64,000 nucleotides of DNA from Lutibacter sp. B1 (GTDB lineage: Bacteria; Bacteroidota; Bacteroidia; Flavobacteriales; Flavobacteriaceae). Position 1 is the stretch's first letter; every line of letters starts with the position of its first letter. Shown here in pieces: positions 1 to 9,492 of the stretch. The stretch spans positions 124,001 to 188,000 of the forward strand of contig NZ_JAAZUI010000001.1 in assembly GCF_012524075.1 (NCBI RefSeq), given 5' to 3'. Made by a program: the position numbers and the translations under genes. Below the pieces are notes generated by a model, which did not search any database, was not told where the DNA came from, and saw only the letters and a list, made by a program, of their open reading frames with translations.

Positions 1-1510
1 TATATAAGGGGACATGAAATCGGCACAATTTATCCTTTTGTGGAACAGGTATCAACCTATGATCACCTGTTATTATAAAAATTGTATTTGTATATTCCGG
101 CCTTTGGGAATATCTCTCCATAAAATTTTTAATTGAAGTATCGGTATATAATAAAGTAGCAAAAATATCTTTATAAGAAGTTATTTCATTATCTGAAATT
201 TTTAATGAATGATTTGTTTGCACTAAACTATCAACTTTTTGTATAAAACTTTCTTTTTCGGGAAATTCAAATGGTTCATGATTAGAAAGTGTCATTATAA
301 CATCAAACCTTGGCTGCTTTTTAGCATCAAATGTGGTTAATGTTTTTTCAAATATCTGCTCATCTGCATAACCCCATGAAAATCCATCAATATTCTTTTC
401 GGTTTTAATAAAGTCTTTACCAAAATTACTTTCATCAATAATAATATCCGTTTGATTGTTTTCCAAAAATCTATTTTTATTATCAAATTCAGCTCTATCA
501 CCCGTAATAAATGATGTTGTATAGTTATTTGCTTTTAAAACACTTAATAGTGAAATGTGAGAAGGAACTTTTTCCAGTTCTAAAAAACCTTTATCACCAT
601 AAGGTAAGGAGCCTAGTATTGAAGGTAGCACACCAAATGTTCTCCCCGCATTGCTTACAAAATTTTCCCAATACAACGATTTACTCATTAACGAATCAAG
701 ATACGGCGTAAACCCTCCATAAGAACCACTTCCAACAAATTCCGCTCCTAAACCTTCAACTATAATTATAATAATATTAGGTTTTTCATTGGCAATTTTA
801 AAAAAAGGTGCTAAAACATCTTCCGTCTCATTAAATGGTTTCAGCAATGGGTAATCAGTTCTTTTAGAAAATAAATAAGAATTTAATTCGTTTTTTTCCT
901 TTTTAAACTTATAAACATCATTTACTAAGTAGGCTATTTTATTACTATCTTGAGTATGATACGAATGTGAAGTTAATTTAAAAATTCCAAATCCAATAAA
1001 TAAAATAATCGCTGAAATTATACTTATATTTTTAGAAATAAATTTTTTTAAAAAATAAAATATACTAAATAACAACAAAGGAAAGATAATAAATGGTAAA
1101 AAATATGCTAAAGAAAATGCTTCTGAAGACTTTATTGTTGTGTAAATATCTTTGTTTGAATAACCTAATAAGTCTGCACCTAAATTAAGTAAAGTAGTTA
1201 AGCTATATTTTACAAGTGATACGTTAATTATAACAATTAGTGCAAATAAAAATTTAATTAAATATTTGCCTGCTTTTTTATTTATAACAGACACTAAACT
1301 ATATACAGGAAATAAAATTAGCCCAATTAACAAACCTGTAAAAAAATCGTTTACTAATCTGCTTACTATACTTATAAAATAGGTTGTTTGTTCATATTGA
1401 TCTTTAATCATGTAAAACTCAAACAAACTAGTAACCCAAAATACAATTATTAAAGATATTGTTAAATAAAAGCAAGTATATATATCTATAGCTTGGGATT
1501 TAAACTTCAT
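1..1510 (-). CDS. LTA synthase-like sulfatase-fold membrane phosphotransferase (C-terminus beyond window)
   Basis: About 503 codons are readable from the ATG at 1510 to the window edge; the C-terminus is missing. The first ~220 residues are hydrophobic with several membrane segments, followed by an alkaline-phosphatase/sulfatase-fold domain. Visible motifs are IIIIIVEGLG (metal-ligand Glu near residue 252), a NAGRTFGVLPS segment carrying the likely nucleophilic Thr, TLSNHEPF, and the metal-binding TGDHR close to the edge. This is the layout of LtaS/OpgB-type enzymes, which transfer phosphoglycerol or phosphoethanolamine to outer polymers, or of a lipid A-type transferase. It lies 24 bp after the glycosyltransferase gene on the same strand. 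I infer that it decorates the polymer made by that enzyme; the actual substrate cannot be read. Confidence 0.82.
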   Translation of the reverse strand, partial: MKFKSQAIDIYTCFYLTISLIIVFWVTSLFEFYMIKDQYEQTTYFISIVSRLVNDFFTGLLIGLILFPVYSLVSVINKKAGKYLIKFLFALIVIINVSLVKYSLTTLLNLGADLLGYSNKDIYTTIKSSEAFSLAYFLPFIIFPLLLFSIFYFLKKFISKNISIISAIILFIGFGIFKLTSHSYHTQDSNKIAYLVNDVYKFKKEKNELNSYLFSKRTDYPLLKPFNETEDVLAPFFKIANEKPNIIIIIVEGLGAEFVGSGSYGGFTPYLDSLMSKSLYWENFVSNAGRTFGVLPSILGSLPYGDKGFLELEKVPSHISLLSVLKANNYTTSFITGDRAEFDNKNRFLENNQTDIIIDESNFGKDFIKTEKNIDGFSWGYADEQIFEKTLTTFDAKKQPRFDVIMTLSNHEPFEFPEKESFIQKVDSLVQTNHSLKISDNEITSYKDIFATLLYTDTSIKNFMERYSQRPEYTNTIFIITGDHRLIPVPQKDKLCRFHVPLY

Positions 1511-1534
1511 ATAATAAATTTATTAATCTGTTAA

Positions 1535-2974
1535 TTAAATACTTTCCGTTTTTACAAGTCCTTTTCGTTCCATTGCTCCCCATTTCTTTTTCTTATTAAA
1601 AAAATAATCAATATTTCCTTTTACCGCTGCATATAATATAAATCCATGAAAAACAATAGGTTCTAAAAAGCTCATCAATATTAATTTAAAACCTGTTCCC
1701 TTCTTCTTATATTGATGATATGTGAGTTCTTCTGAAAAAATAGCCGTAATAGTAAATAATACTGCAAACAAATACGCTAAAATAAAAAAGGCTAAGGTAT
1801 AATCCCATTTAACTTGATTGAGAGCAATTAAAATTCCGAAATAAATAAATCCAATTACTTCAAAAATTGGAGCAAATCTTTCAAAAATCAACCAATACGG
1901 ATAGCTTAATAAGCCTAAATTATGATACTTAGGATTAAAGGCTAGTTTTTTATGCTTTTTCAATGTTTCAATAGTTCCTCTAGTCCATCTATTACGCTGA
2001 GAAATTAAAATTTTGTACGAATCAGGTGCTTCAGTCCAACATAAAGGATCCGGAATATAAGCCACCCTGTATTTTTCTTTTTTCTCTTCCATAAACCTCC
2101 GCATACGGACAATAATTTCCATATCTTCTCCAACAGTATTTGTATCATACCCGCCAACTTCTATGGCAACTTTTTTATCAAACATTCCAAAAGCACCGGA
2201 AATTACAAGCAATCCGTTTAATTTACTCCAAGCCATTCTACCCAATAAAAAAGACCTTAAATATTCTAATATTTGAGCTTGTTCAATTATTTTTTTGGGG
2301 AAATTAATATCTAATAATTTTCCGTCTTTAATAATACATGAATTGGCAATTCTTATAACACCTCCGGCTGCAATTATTTTATTATCGGTTGCCTCCAAAA
2401 ATGGCTTAACCAACTTTTGAAGTGAATCTTCTAATAATAAACAATCAACATCAATACACGCCACATATTTACTTTTACTTATGTTAAGTCCCATATTAAG
2501 TGCATCAGCCTTACCTCCATTTTGTTTATCTACAACAATTAATTTTTCGAATGCCGGATTTGTAGATTTGAAAACTCCTGCTCTTAATGGCTTTGTTTGA
2601 ATTTTTTGGTTTACCAAATAATCAATTTTAACCAAATCGTAAGCTTTAATAAGCCTTTCTAAACTATCATCCTTACTTCCATCATTTACAATAACAACAT
2701 CATAATTTACATAATGATTAGACAGTAAAGACCTTACATTTTCAACTATATTTAAATTTTCATTATATGCAGGGGCAATGATAGATATTGAGGGAGAAAT
2801 TGTTGAAGACATTATTTCTTTGTAATTAACAAAGCTGTTCTTTTTCATATAACTAATTGTTTCAACAGCTGAAATTACAGATAATATGATATAGGATAAT
2901 ACTGCTCCAAAAGCATAAATAAAGAATAAATAATGAATTATTTCTATTATTATTTTTACAGTATTAGAATCCAA
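1535..2974 (-). CDS. Processive family 2 glycosyltransferase, membrane-bound (exopolysaccharide synthase type)
   Basis: 479 aa. An N-terminal membrane segment (residues ~9-40) is followed by a GT-A domain with all the landmarks of processive GT2 enzymes: NDGS (D98), DVD (D175/D177), GED (E283, D284) and QRNRW (326-330). Three to four membrane helices follow at the C-terminus (~355-460). This pattern belongs to the poly-GlcNAc, hyaluronan and cellulose synthase group. There is no PilZ domain, so direct c-di-GMP control is not indicated. The product sugar cannot be deduced. The gene starts 2 bp after the HEAT-repeat gene and shares its operon with a hybrid kinase and a receiver, which suggests phosphorelay control of polymer synthesis. 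Confidence 0.9.
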   Translation of the reverse strand: MDSNTVKIIIEIIHYLFFIYAFGAVLSYIILSVISAVETISYMKKNSFVNYKEIMSSTISPSISIIAPAYNENLNIVENVRSLLSNHYVNYDVVIVNDGSKDDSLERLIKAYDLVKIDYLVNQKIQTKPLRAGVFKSTNPAFEKLIVVDKQNGGKADALNMGLNISKSKYVACIDVDCLLLEDSLQKLVKPFLEATDNKIIAAGGVIRIANSCIIKDGKLLDINFPKKIIEQAQILEYLRSFLLGRMAWSKLNGLLVISGAFGMFDKKVAIEVGGYDTNTVGEDMEIIVRMRRFMEEKKEKYRVAYIPDPLCWTEAPDSYKILISQRNRWTRGTIETLKKHKKLAFNPKYHNLGLLSYPYWLIFERFAPIFEVIGFIYFGILIALNQVKWDYTLAFFILAYLFAVLFTITAIFSEELTYHQYKKKGTGFKLILMSFLEPIVFHGFILYAAVKGNIDYFFNKKKKWGAMERKGLVKTESI

Positions 2975-2976
2975 TA

Positions 2977-4074
2977 TTAATTATTTTCTACGAATTCAAT
3001 CATTTGATTAAATTCCGGTTGGGTTAGTTTTTGTTTTAAGCTTTTAAACTTATCAATATTTATGATTTTTAAAATTTTTAATACTGATAGTTTAATATCG
3101 AAATTTGTATGATGTAAATTCTCTAATAAAAAGGGTTCATCCTCAACTTCAAAAGTATTATTCAACATATTTATAAATGCTATTTGCTCATCTTCACTAG
3201 AATTTTTAAAATTAGTTTTTAAAACACTTTTTGCGTCTATAATATATAAATGATTTAATATTTCTATTACTTGAACTCTTATTTCTTTCGATTCATGAGT
3301 TAACAATATCATTAACTCATCTTTCATATCATATAAATTATAGATCTTCGTCAATTTCAATGCAAAACTCACAACCGATTCATTTTCAGACATTAACAAA
3401 GGAGTTATATCTGGCAACTCTTGATTATCAAACTTTTGCAATACCTCCAGCAGTTGTATTTGATCCCATTCTGACAGTTGACTTTTTACATTTTTTAAAT
3501 ATTCAAGTTCTTCAAAATGAAATAAACTAATTAAATATAATTGTGCTTCTTTACTAACTTCAGGCTTTGGATGATCTAAATGTATTACAACCTCATCATG
3601 TGCTTCTTTAATCTTAAATTGAGTCAGCTCTCTAATTCCTTTGGCTACAATATACCAATTTTTACTTTTAAGTTTAATTAATGCATATTTTACCAAACCA
3701 GAATCAATATATAATTTTTGAATTGCATCAACCATTTCACCTGAAATTTCATTTCTAAGTTTTAGTAAAATTGATACTACTATGTCTCTTTTAAATTTAT
3801 TATTAACACAAACTTTTAATCTATTTATAATTTCCTTTTGTTCAGAACTTTCACTATCAGAATCCGTATATAAATAATTTATTAAAAGGTGTTCGTATTC
3901 GCTTTGAAATTTTTCAACTGTTTCTTCGTTTCTTCTCAAATAAGTTCTTAAAATTTTTAAGTAAATTATAAGTACTAGAATAATTTGAAATAAAACAAAC
4001 CCAACACTCCATACAATTTGGATTAAAAGTGGCAGTTGATCGAAATACTCAAAAACATCTTGTAAATAACTCAT
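2977..4074 (-). CDS. Membrane-anchored HEAT-repeat protein
   Basis: 365 aa. A hydrophobic helix at residues ~15-42 is followed by a basic stretch and then alpha-helical hairpin repeats to the C-terminus, with typical HEAT spacing (for example DHPKPEVSKEAQLYLISL and ESKEIRVQVIEILNHLY). No enzymatic motif is visible. HEAT scaffolds bind other proteins. Placed between the lone receiver (5 bp gap) and the glycosyltransferase (2 bp gap), the likely job is to connect receiver output to the synthase at the inner membrane. That link is inference from gene order. Confidence 0.75.
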   Translation of the reverse strand: MSYLQDVFEYFDQLPLLIQIVWSVGFVLFQIILVLIIYLKILRTYLRRNEETVEKFQSEYEHLLINYLYTDSDSESSEQKEIINRLKVCVNNKFKRDIVVSILLKLRNEISGEMVDAIQKLYIDSGLVKYALIKLKSKNWYIVAKGIRELTQFKIKEAHDEVVIHLDHPKPEVSKEAQLYLISLFHFEELEYLKNVKSQLSEWDQIQLLEVLQKFDNQELPDITPLLMSENESVVSFALKLTKIYNLYDMKDELMILLTHESKEIRVQVIEILNHLYIIDAKSVLKTNFKNSSEDEQIAFINMLNNTFEVEDEPFLLENLHHTNFDIKLSVLKILKIINIDKFKSLKQKLTQPEFNQMIEFVENN

Positions 4075-4079
4075 TAATT

Positions 4080-4448
4080 TTATCCTAATAATCTTTTAAC
4101 ACGTATTAACAGTTCATTGGGACTAAATGGTTTACCCATAAAATCGTTAGCTCCCAAATTAAATGCCTTAAGCACCATTTCCTCTTGTCCGGCTGCTGAA
4201 AATACAACTATCGGTATTTCTAAATTTAATTTATTTCTAACGTGACTAATAACTTCTAAACCACTTATAAATGGCATCATTATATCAGTTAAAATTAACT
4301 GAGGTTCGTTAGCTTCAATAAGTTCAATTGCTTCTTTGCCATCTTTGGCAATAAAAAGCTGATAACCTTCTTTTTCCAACTTAAACTTCAATAAAAGTGA
4401 TAGTGTGGAATTATCCTCTGCTAAAACTATTTTTTTCTTAGTCATCAC
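4080..4448 (-). CDS. Stand-alone response regulator receiver domain
   Basis: 122 aa, a single receiver domain and nothing else. The acidic pair E11/D12, phospho-acceptor D55 in LTDIMMP, S84 and K106 in GKPF are all present, so it should be phosphorylatable. With no output domain it must act by protein contact (CheY/Spo0F style). Its start overlaps the end of the hybrid kinase gene by 11 bp, which implies translational coupling. The natural phosphate source is the Hpt histidine of that kinase, and the natural target is the HEAT protein encoded next. Met1 and Met2 are both possible starts. Confidence 0.88.
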   Translation of the reverse strand: MMTKKKIVLAEDNSTLSLLLKFKLEKEGYQLFIAKDGKEAIELIEANEPQLILTDIMMPFISGLEVISHVRNKLNLEIPIVVFSAAGQEEMVLKAFNLGANDFMGKPFSPNELLIRVKRLLG

Positions 4449-6768
4449 TTATTGATTTTAATTCTGCTGATAGTTCTTTTTTAACCTTACTTAATATTTC
4501 TTTACATAAATTAATATGCGTTTCAATATCTTCTAATTGTGTTTCATTTCTAAATCTGTTATCTAATAAATGAATCGTTGGCTCTAATTTAGAAATACCA
4601 AACATACTTATGCTTGGTTTAATTTTATGTGTTGCCTCAAATAATTTTTTCCAATTTTTTGTTTTAAAATCCTCATCTAAAGTTTTTAAATATTCATTAA
4701 TATCTTTTATAAACAGTTCAATTAATAATTTCAATATAGAAGTTTCATTTAACGTTTCTTTTCTTAAAAAATGAAGATCAATAAATTTTGTTATTTTATT
4801 AATATCATTTTTCTCTTCATTTTTTTTATATTCTTCCTCAATTACTGCAGTATTATTTCCATACTTTTTTAGGATGGAATATAGTTCAACCGGTTTAAAA
4901 GGTTTAAAAATATAGTCGTTCATACCTACATTCAATACTCTTTTAATATCGGTACTTGACGTATATGCCGTCATTGCAATTACCGGAATTTTAGATACTT
5001 TTTCAGAAATATCGTTCTTAATAATTTTGGTTGCCTCATAACCATCCATAACAGGCATTTGAACATCCATTAAAATGATGTCATACATTTTTTTCTGGGT
5101 CATTTTAACACCTTCTATCCCGTTGTTTGCTATATCAACTTTACAATCCCACCTTTCCAACCTGGTTTTAGCTAATAACTGGTTGGTTTTATTGTCTTCA
5201 ACCAACAAAACATTTAATCCAAGTGACTGCTCAATTGAATTTTCTTGTTCAAAATTTAAACTAGGAATTTGATTTTCCTTACCTAATTTTAAAGGTAATG
5301 TTAATTTAAACACACTGCCTTCTCCAAATATACTGGAAACTTTAATTTCTCCTTTTAATAAATTAACCAACTTTTTTACAATAGTAAGCCCTAAACCAGT
5401 TCCTCCATAAATTCTGGAAGTATCACTTTTTGCTTGGGTAAAAGCCCCAAAAACAGTATTAATTTTATTTGAAACAATACCAATACCAGTATCTTTAATT
5501 TCAAAATAAATAGTTGAAATATCAAGATTTTGATTGAGTTGCTTTACAGTGACTGTTACAGAACCTTCATTAGTAAATTTAACTGCATTCCCTATTAAAT
5601 TTAATAGTATTTGACCTATTTTAGTTGGATCGCTTATTACTTGATCTGGAGTTTCAGGTTCTATAATTAAATCTAAAGAAATATTCTTTTCTTTTGCTTT
5701 AATTTTCATTAAACTCACTACTTCATGTAAACGATTATGCAAATTAAATGGAATATTTTCAACTTCTAATTTGCTGGATTCCAGTTTTGAAAGGTCCAGC
5801 ACATTATTTATAAGAGAAAGAAGAATTTCTCCAGAATTTCTCATTGTTTCTACATATTGCTTTTGCTCAGAAGTTAATCCGGTTTCTAAAAGTAAATCGG
5901 TAAAACCAATAACAGCGTTAAGAGGTGTTCTAATTTCATGGCTCATATTTGCCAAAAATTCATTCTTAACTTTTAATGATTCTTCTGCTGATTCTTTGGC
6001 TTTTTGTAGTTCAATATCTGTTAAAATTCTATTAGTAATATCAGTTCCTATTGAAATATAAGTTTCGTTTACACCTTTTGATATTTGCCATTCAATCCAT
6101 TTATAATTTCCATTTGTAGTTTTAATTTTTTGCTTAAAAATATCAACAAATCCTTTTTCATTTAAAAAGACATACTTATAGATGGCTTCTTTAACTCTGG
6201 ATGCGTCGTAAGGACTGCTATATGTTACTTTCCACCATTTATCTCCCATTATTTCATCCTTAGAATATCCTATCATTTTCTCAACAGATGGTGAAGCATA
6301 TAAAACTTTTCCATCAATATCACTAACAAGCACAATAGATTCTACATTTTCAAGTATAGTGTCAGATTGAATTTTAATTTCTTCTGTTTTTTTCCACTCG
6401 GTAATATCAACTCCAACCGAAATATAGGTTTTATCAACTGTTATTGAATCTCTCCACTCAATCCATTTAAGGCTTCCATCTTTACAAAGTAATTTTCTAT
6501 CATAAGGTTTTGGATTAACCTCAGTTTTTCCTGTAACAATATTTAGAATATTATTTTTAAATAAACCCTTATCATCTATAGAAAAAAAAGTTAAATCCCA
6601 CCATCCTTCACCTAAAAGACTCTCCGGTTTATACCCAATAATCTTTTCCGTAGCAGGAGAAATATATGTAATATTACCTTTTATATCACACGATAAAACA
6701 ATTAAATTCACTTCATTTAAAAGCGATTCTGAAGCATTTAATTTTTTAAAATCTGTTTTATTTTTCAA
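4438..6768 (-). CDS. Hybrid sensor kinase: PAS-PAS-HisKA-HATPase-REC-Hpt
   Basis: 776 aa with no membrane segment, so the signal is probably cytoplasmic. Domain order: PAS (~15-130), PAS (~138-250), HisKA with H277 in MSHEIRTPLN, an HATPase with N-box GNAVKF, DTGIGI and GGTGLGL, a receiver with D568 in LMDVQMP, and a C-terminal Hpt with H714 in ATHKIKPS. Both PAS domains share the pattern SP.(T/V)EK(I/M)IGY and end in I..G.DIT, so they look like an internal duplication. A complete four-step phosphorelay can be encoded by this protein plus the receiver that follows. It is the first gene of the operon. Confidence 0.92.
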   Translation of the reverse strand: MKNKTDFKKLNASESLLNEVNLIVLSCDIKGNITYISPATEKIIGYKPESLLGEGWWDLTFFSIDDKGLFKNNILNIVTGKTEVNPKPYDRKLLCKDGSLKWIEWRDSITVDKTYISVGVDITEWKKTEEIKIQSDTILENVESIVLVSDIDGKVLYASPSVEKMIGYSKDEIMGDKWWKVTYSSPYDASRVKEAIYKYVFLNEKGFVDIFKQKIKTTNGNYKWIEWQISKGVNETYISIGTDITNRILTDIELQKAKESAEESLKVKNEFLANMSHEIRTPLNAVIGFTDLLLETGLTSEQKQYVETMRNSGEILLSLINNVLDLSKLESSKLEVENIPFNLHNRLHEVVSLMKIKAKEKNISLDLIIEPETPDQVISDPTKIGQILLNLIGNAVKFTNEGSVTVTVKQLNQNLDISTIYFEIKDTGIGIVSNKINTVFGAFTQAKSDTSRIYGGTGLGLTIVKKLVNLLKGEIKVSSIFGEGSVFKLTLPLKLGKENQIPSLNFEQENSIEQSLGLNVLLVEDNKTNQLLAKTRLERWDCKVDIANNGIEGVKMTQKKMYDIILMDVQMPVMDGYEATKIIKNDISEKVSKIPVIAMTAYTSSTDIKRVLNVGMNDYIFKPFKPVELYSILKKYGNNTAVIEEEYKKNEEKNDINKITKFIDLHFLRKETLNETSILKLLIELFIKDINEYLKTLDEDFKTKNWKKLFEATHKIKPSISMFGISKLEPTIHLLDNRFRNETQLEDIETHINLCKEILSKVKKELSAELKSISDD

Positions 6769-7008
6769 TACTTTAAAATGTTATCTTTTTATTTACTAGC
6801 TTTAAATACTCCTTTTTTATATACTTAAAAAGCAGTATGTTTTAAATATATGTAAATATAAATAATTTATAAACTTTAGTTTAATTAAAACCTAATAATA
6901 CTAAAAAAGAATTAAATCGCTTAAAATCTATTTATCTAAAAAATTAACATCTTAATTTTGAATGATTTAACAGCAAATAATGAAGATGAACAACTGTTTT
7001 TATAAAAA
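6769..7008. other. Intergenic, upstream of the hybrid kinase operon
   Basis: About 240 AT-rich bases between the kinase start and the tRNA terminator. I see no open frame, no strong hairpin and no complete TTG/TAnnTTTG promoter. The operon promoter must lie here, but I cannot point to it. Confidence 0.5.
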
Positions 7009-7041
7009 CAAAAAGCCTTACTAAATTAGTAAAGCTTTTTG
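7009..7041 (-). terminator. Rho-independent terminator of the tRNA cluster
   Basis: On the minus strand, directly after the tRNA-Arg discriminator base, an A-rich arm with TTACTAA pairs with TTAGTAA and a GCTTTTT tail, followed by further T residues. It ends the Ser-Pro-Arg tRNA transcript. Confidence 0.75.
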
Positions 7042-7115
7042 TGATCGCGACAGGATTCGAACCTGTGACCATCTGCTTAGAAGGCAGATGCTCTATCCAG
7101 CTGAGCTACGCGACC
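7042..7115 (-). tRNA. tRNA-Arg (anticodon TCT)
   Basis: 74 nt. The acceptor arms GGTCGCG/CGCGATC pair, with one G-T. The anticodon loop is CTTCTAA and the T-arm carries GGTTCGAATCC. The discriminator base is A. The 3' CCA is not encoded, so it must be added by CCA-adding enzyme. It is the last gene of a three-tRNA unit. Confidence 0.97.
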
Positions 7116-7126
7116 ATTAATTTCAG

Positions 7127-7201
7127 TCGGGGTGGCAGGATTCGAACCTGCGACCTCCTGCTCCCAAAGCAGGCGCGATAACCGGGCTACGCTACACCCC
7201 G
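7127..7201 (-). tRNA. tRNA-Pro (anticodon TGG)
   Basis: 75 nt. The acceptor arms CGGGGTG/CACCCCG pair fully, the anticodon loop is TTTGGGA and the T-loop is GGTTCGAATCC. Discriminator A, no encoded CCA. It sits 11 bp before tRNA-Arg. Confidence 0.97.
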
Positions 7202-7211
7202 AAAAAATAAG

Positions 7212-7295
7212 CGGAGAGACAGGGACTCGAACCCTGGCGACAGTTACCCGTCGACAGATTAGCAATCTGCTCCGTTACCACTCCGGCACCTCTCC
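7212..7295 (-). tRNA. tRNA-Ser (anticodon GCT)
   Basis: 84 nt with the long variable arm typical of serine tRNAs. The acceptor begins GGAGAGG, the anticodon loop is TTGCTAA and the T-loop is GGTTCGAGTCC. Discriminator G, no encoded CCA. It is the first gene of the tRNA unit, 103 bp downstream of the HD phosphodiesterase gene. Confidence 0.97.
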
Positions 7296-7398
7296 TAAAA
7301 AGTTTGTTTATGAACTTATTTTTGCGAGTGCAAATGTAACATTAGAAATGCATTTACACAACATTTTTTTACTTTTTTTAAATAAAACAGTATAGTCC

Positions 7399-9453
7399 TT
7401 ATTCAGGATATTCAATTCTTAAATGGTAAATGTTCTTTAACTTCTTCTTTAGCACCTTTTTAATAATTTGCAATTCTTTAAAAGTTATATCGGCATTCAT
7501 AAACTGCCCATCTTCCATTTGCTTGTTTACAATTCTTTCAACCAAATCATCAAAAGCTTGTGCTGTAGGCTCTTTAATACTTTTTGAAGCTGCTTCTAAA
7601 GCATCACACATCATTAATATTGCTGTTTCTTTTGAAAACGGTATTGGTCCGGGATATTGAAAATAATTTAAATCAACATCTCCTCCGCTTAACTCTTCTT
7701 CTTTTTTATAAAAATAATAAACCAATGTGGTACCATGGTGTGTTCTAATAAAGTCAATTATCCTGTCCGGAATATGATTTTTTTTAGCTAACTCAACACC
7801 TTTAATTATATGATTGATTATAATTTGTGCACTATCTTTTGGTGTGAGCTCATCGTGCGGATTTACATTAGTAGATTGATTTTCAGTAAAATACATTGGA
7901 TTATCCATTTTACCTATATCATGATACAATGCTCCTGTACGAACAAGCATTGAATTTGCATGTATCTCATTTGCAGCTGCTTCAGCTAAATTAGCAACTT
8001 GTAATGAATGTTGAAAAGTTCCCGGGGCTTTTTCAGCCAAATCACGCAATAATTTAGAATTGGTATTTGATAGTTCTTTTAACGATTCGTCGGACACCAA
8101 TCCGAAAAGTTTTTCAAAAACATAAATTAAAGGTAGCACAAATAAAGTGGCTGCACCGTTTAGTGCAAAATAAATGTATTTTTCCCAATTTAGATTTTGT
8201 GCATTTCCTTCTTGTATAATTGAAAAGGCAAAATAGGCTATAAAATAAACAAAGGTTATTTGTAAAACAGAAATAAACAGGTTTGCTCTTTTGTATAATT
8301 CAGAAATAGTTAAAATGGTAACTATTCCTGCTATAATTTGCAAAAAGATAAATTCAAAACTGTTTGGAACTATAAAACCTAAAATTAATACTGTTAATAC
8401 ATGTGTAAATAAGCCCAATCTTGCATCAAAAAAAGCTTTTAATACTAAAGGTAATATTACAATTGGTGCAATATAAACGTATTTTGCATCATATTTAACA
8501 ATAAAAGTTATCATTAAAACTATTAAAATTATATTAAAAAATATAAAAGAAACTTTATTGTTATTTTCATAAATATCAAGCCTGTATTTTCTTAAAAATA
8601 AGAAAAGCATTAAAAAAGCTAAAGCTACTAAAATAGTATAACCAAAAACAATCCAGTTGTAATTTGATTTACTCCAAACTTGAGATTCGAACTCACTTTT
8701 TAATGAATTTAAAATGGTTAGTTTATTTCCTTCAACAATATCTCCTTTAAAAATAATTCTTTCTTTTTCTGAAACCAATCCTTTTGTATAAGATATTTTA
8801 CTTAAATTTTCTTCTAATACCTTTTCTGTAAAACTTTCATCAAAACTTACATTTGGTTTTAATGCATCATAAAGTATGCTTATAATTACATTTTCTTCTT
8901 CGGTTATTGGCTGTTTACCAATTTTAGAATTTATAAAACTTAATATTTGAGCAGATCTAAATAGCTTATTTGGCTGTATTTCTTGTATTTTATTTCCTCT
9001 TCTTAAAGTAATTAATTGTTTGTCTGCTTTTTGTTCATCTGAGTTTTTTAAATACCCAAACTCATAAATCGTATTTACAATTTCGCTTACTTTAGATTTT
9101 ATTTTAGTTTTATAAGCATCTGACAATTCTGAATTTTGTAAAATCTCTTTTACTTTTTCATCAATATTTTGTTTTACGTCTAAAACTACTTTTTCATCAT
9201 ATTCAAAATAGTATTTTGAAGTTTCTTTAATCTGCTTTACTTCGGCATCAATTTCTTCAGTTGTTTTTTGAATAGCAAAATCGAATGGAGCGTAATAGTT
9301 TTCGTATTGCCAAGGTTTTCCTTTTTGAAATTCGTATTTGAACTGACCTCCTTTTGGAAATAAATAAACTACTAAAATTATGGTAGCTATATATAAAAAC
9401 AGTTTATATATTAAGGAATGGTTTACAAGTAATTTATTTATGATTTTTTTCAC
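7399..9453 (-). CDS. 7TMR-HD family membrane phosphodiesterase (PgpH-like)
   Basis: 684 aa, starting at GTG 9453. One N-terminal membrane helix (~16-34) is followed by an extracytoplasmic 7TMR-HDED region (~40-260), a block of about seven membrane helices (~265-430), and a cytoplasmic HD domain. That domain has FQHSLQVANLAE and the metal-binding H511-D512 in YHDIGKM. In Listeria PgpH of the same architecture hydrolyses c-di-AMP; the same reaction is the best guess here. A -7 element TATTTTTG lies at 9473-9480 (minus), 19 nt before the GTG, so it probably has its own promoter although it follows the reductase gene on the same strand. Confidence 0.88.
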   Translation of the reverse strand: MKKIINKLLVNHSLIYKLFLYIATIILVVYLFPKGGQFKYEFQKGKPWQYENYYAPFDFAIQKTTEEIDAEVKQIKETSKYYFEYDEKVVLDVKQNIDEKVKEILQNSELSDAYKTKIKSKVSEIVNTIYEFGYLKNSDEQKADKQLITLRRGNKIQEIQPNKLFRSAQILSFINSKIGKQPITEEENVIISILYDALKPNVSFDESFTEKVLEENLSKISYTKGLVSEKERIIFKGDIVEGNKLTILNSLKSEFESQVWSKSNYNWIVFGYTILVALAFLMLFLFLRKYRLDIYENNNKVSFIFFNIILIVLMITFIVKYDAKYVYIAPIVILPLVLKAFFDARLGLFTHVLTVLILGFIVPNSFEFIFLQIIAGIVTILTISELYKRANLFISVLQITFVYFIAYFAFSIIQEGNAQNLNWEKYIYFALNGAATLFVLPLIYVFEKLFGLVSDESLKELSNTNSKLLRDLAEKAPGTFQHSLQVANLAEAAANEIHANSMLVRTGALYHDIGKMDNPMYFTENQSTNVNPHDELTPKDSAQIIINHIIKGVELAKKNHIPDRIIDFIRTHHGTTLVYYFYKKEEELSGGDVDLNYFQYPGPIPFSKETAILMMCDALEAASKSIKEPTAQAFDDLVERIVNKQMEDGQFMNADITFKELQIIKKVLKKKLKNIYHLRIEYPE

Positions 9454-9492
9454 TAAGTAAAAGTTTGCAATTCAAAAATAACAATAATTATC

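Noticed and set aside
511-711. Plus-strand frame of 66 codons
   Set aside because: It is antisense to the LTA synthase-like gene, which reads through without stops in the opposite direction.
7077-7395. Open frames on both strands over the tRNA cluster
   Set aside because: They are translations of tRNA genes and flanks; all three tRNAs fold fully.
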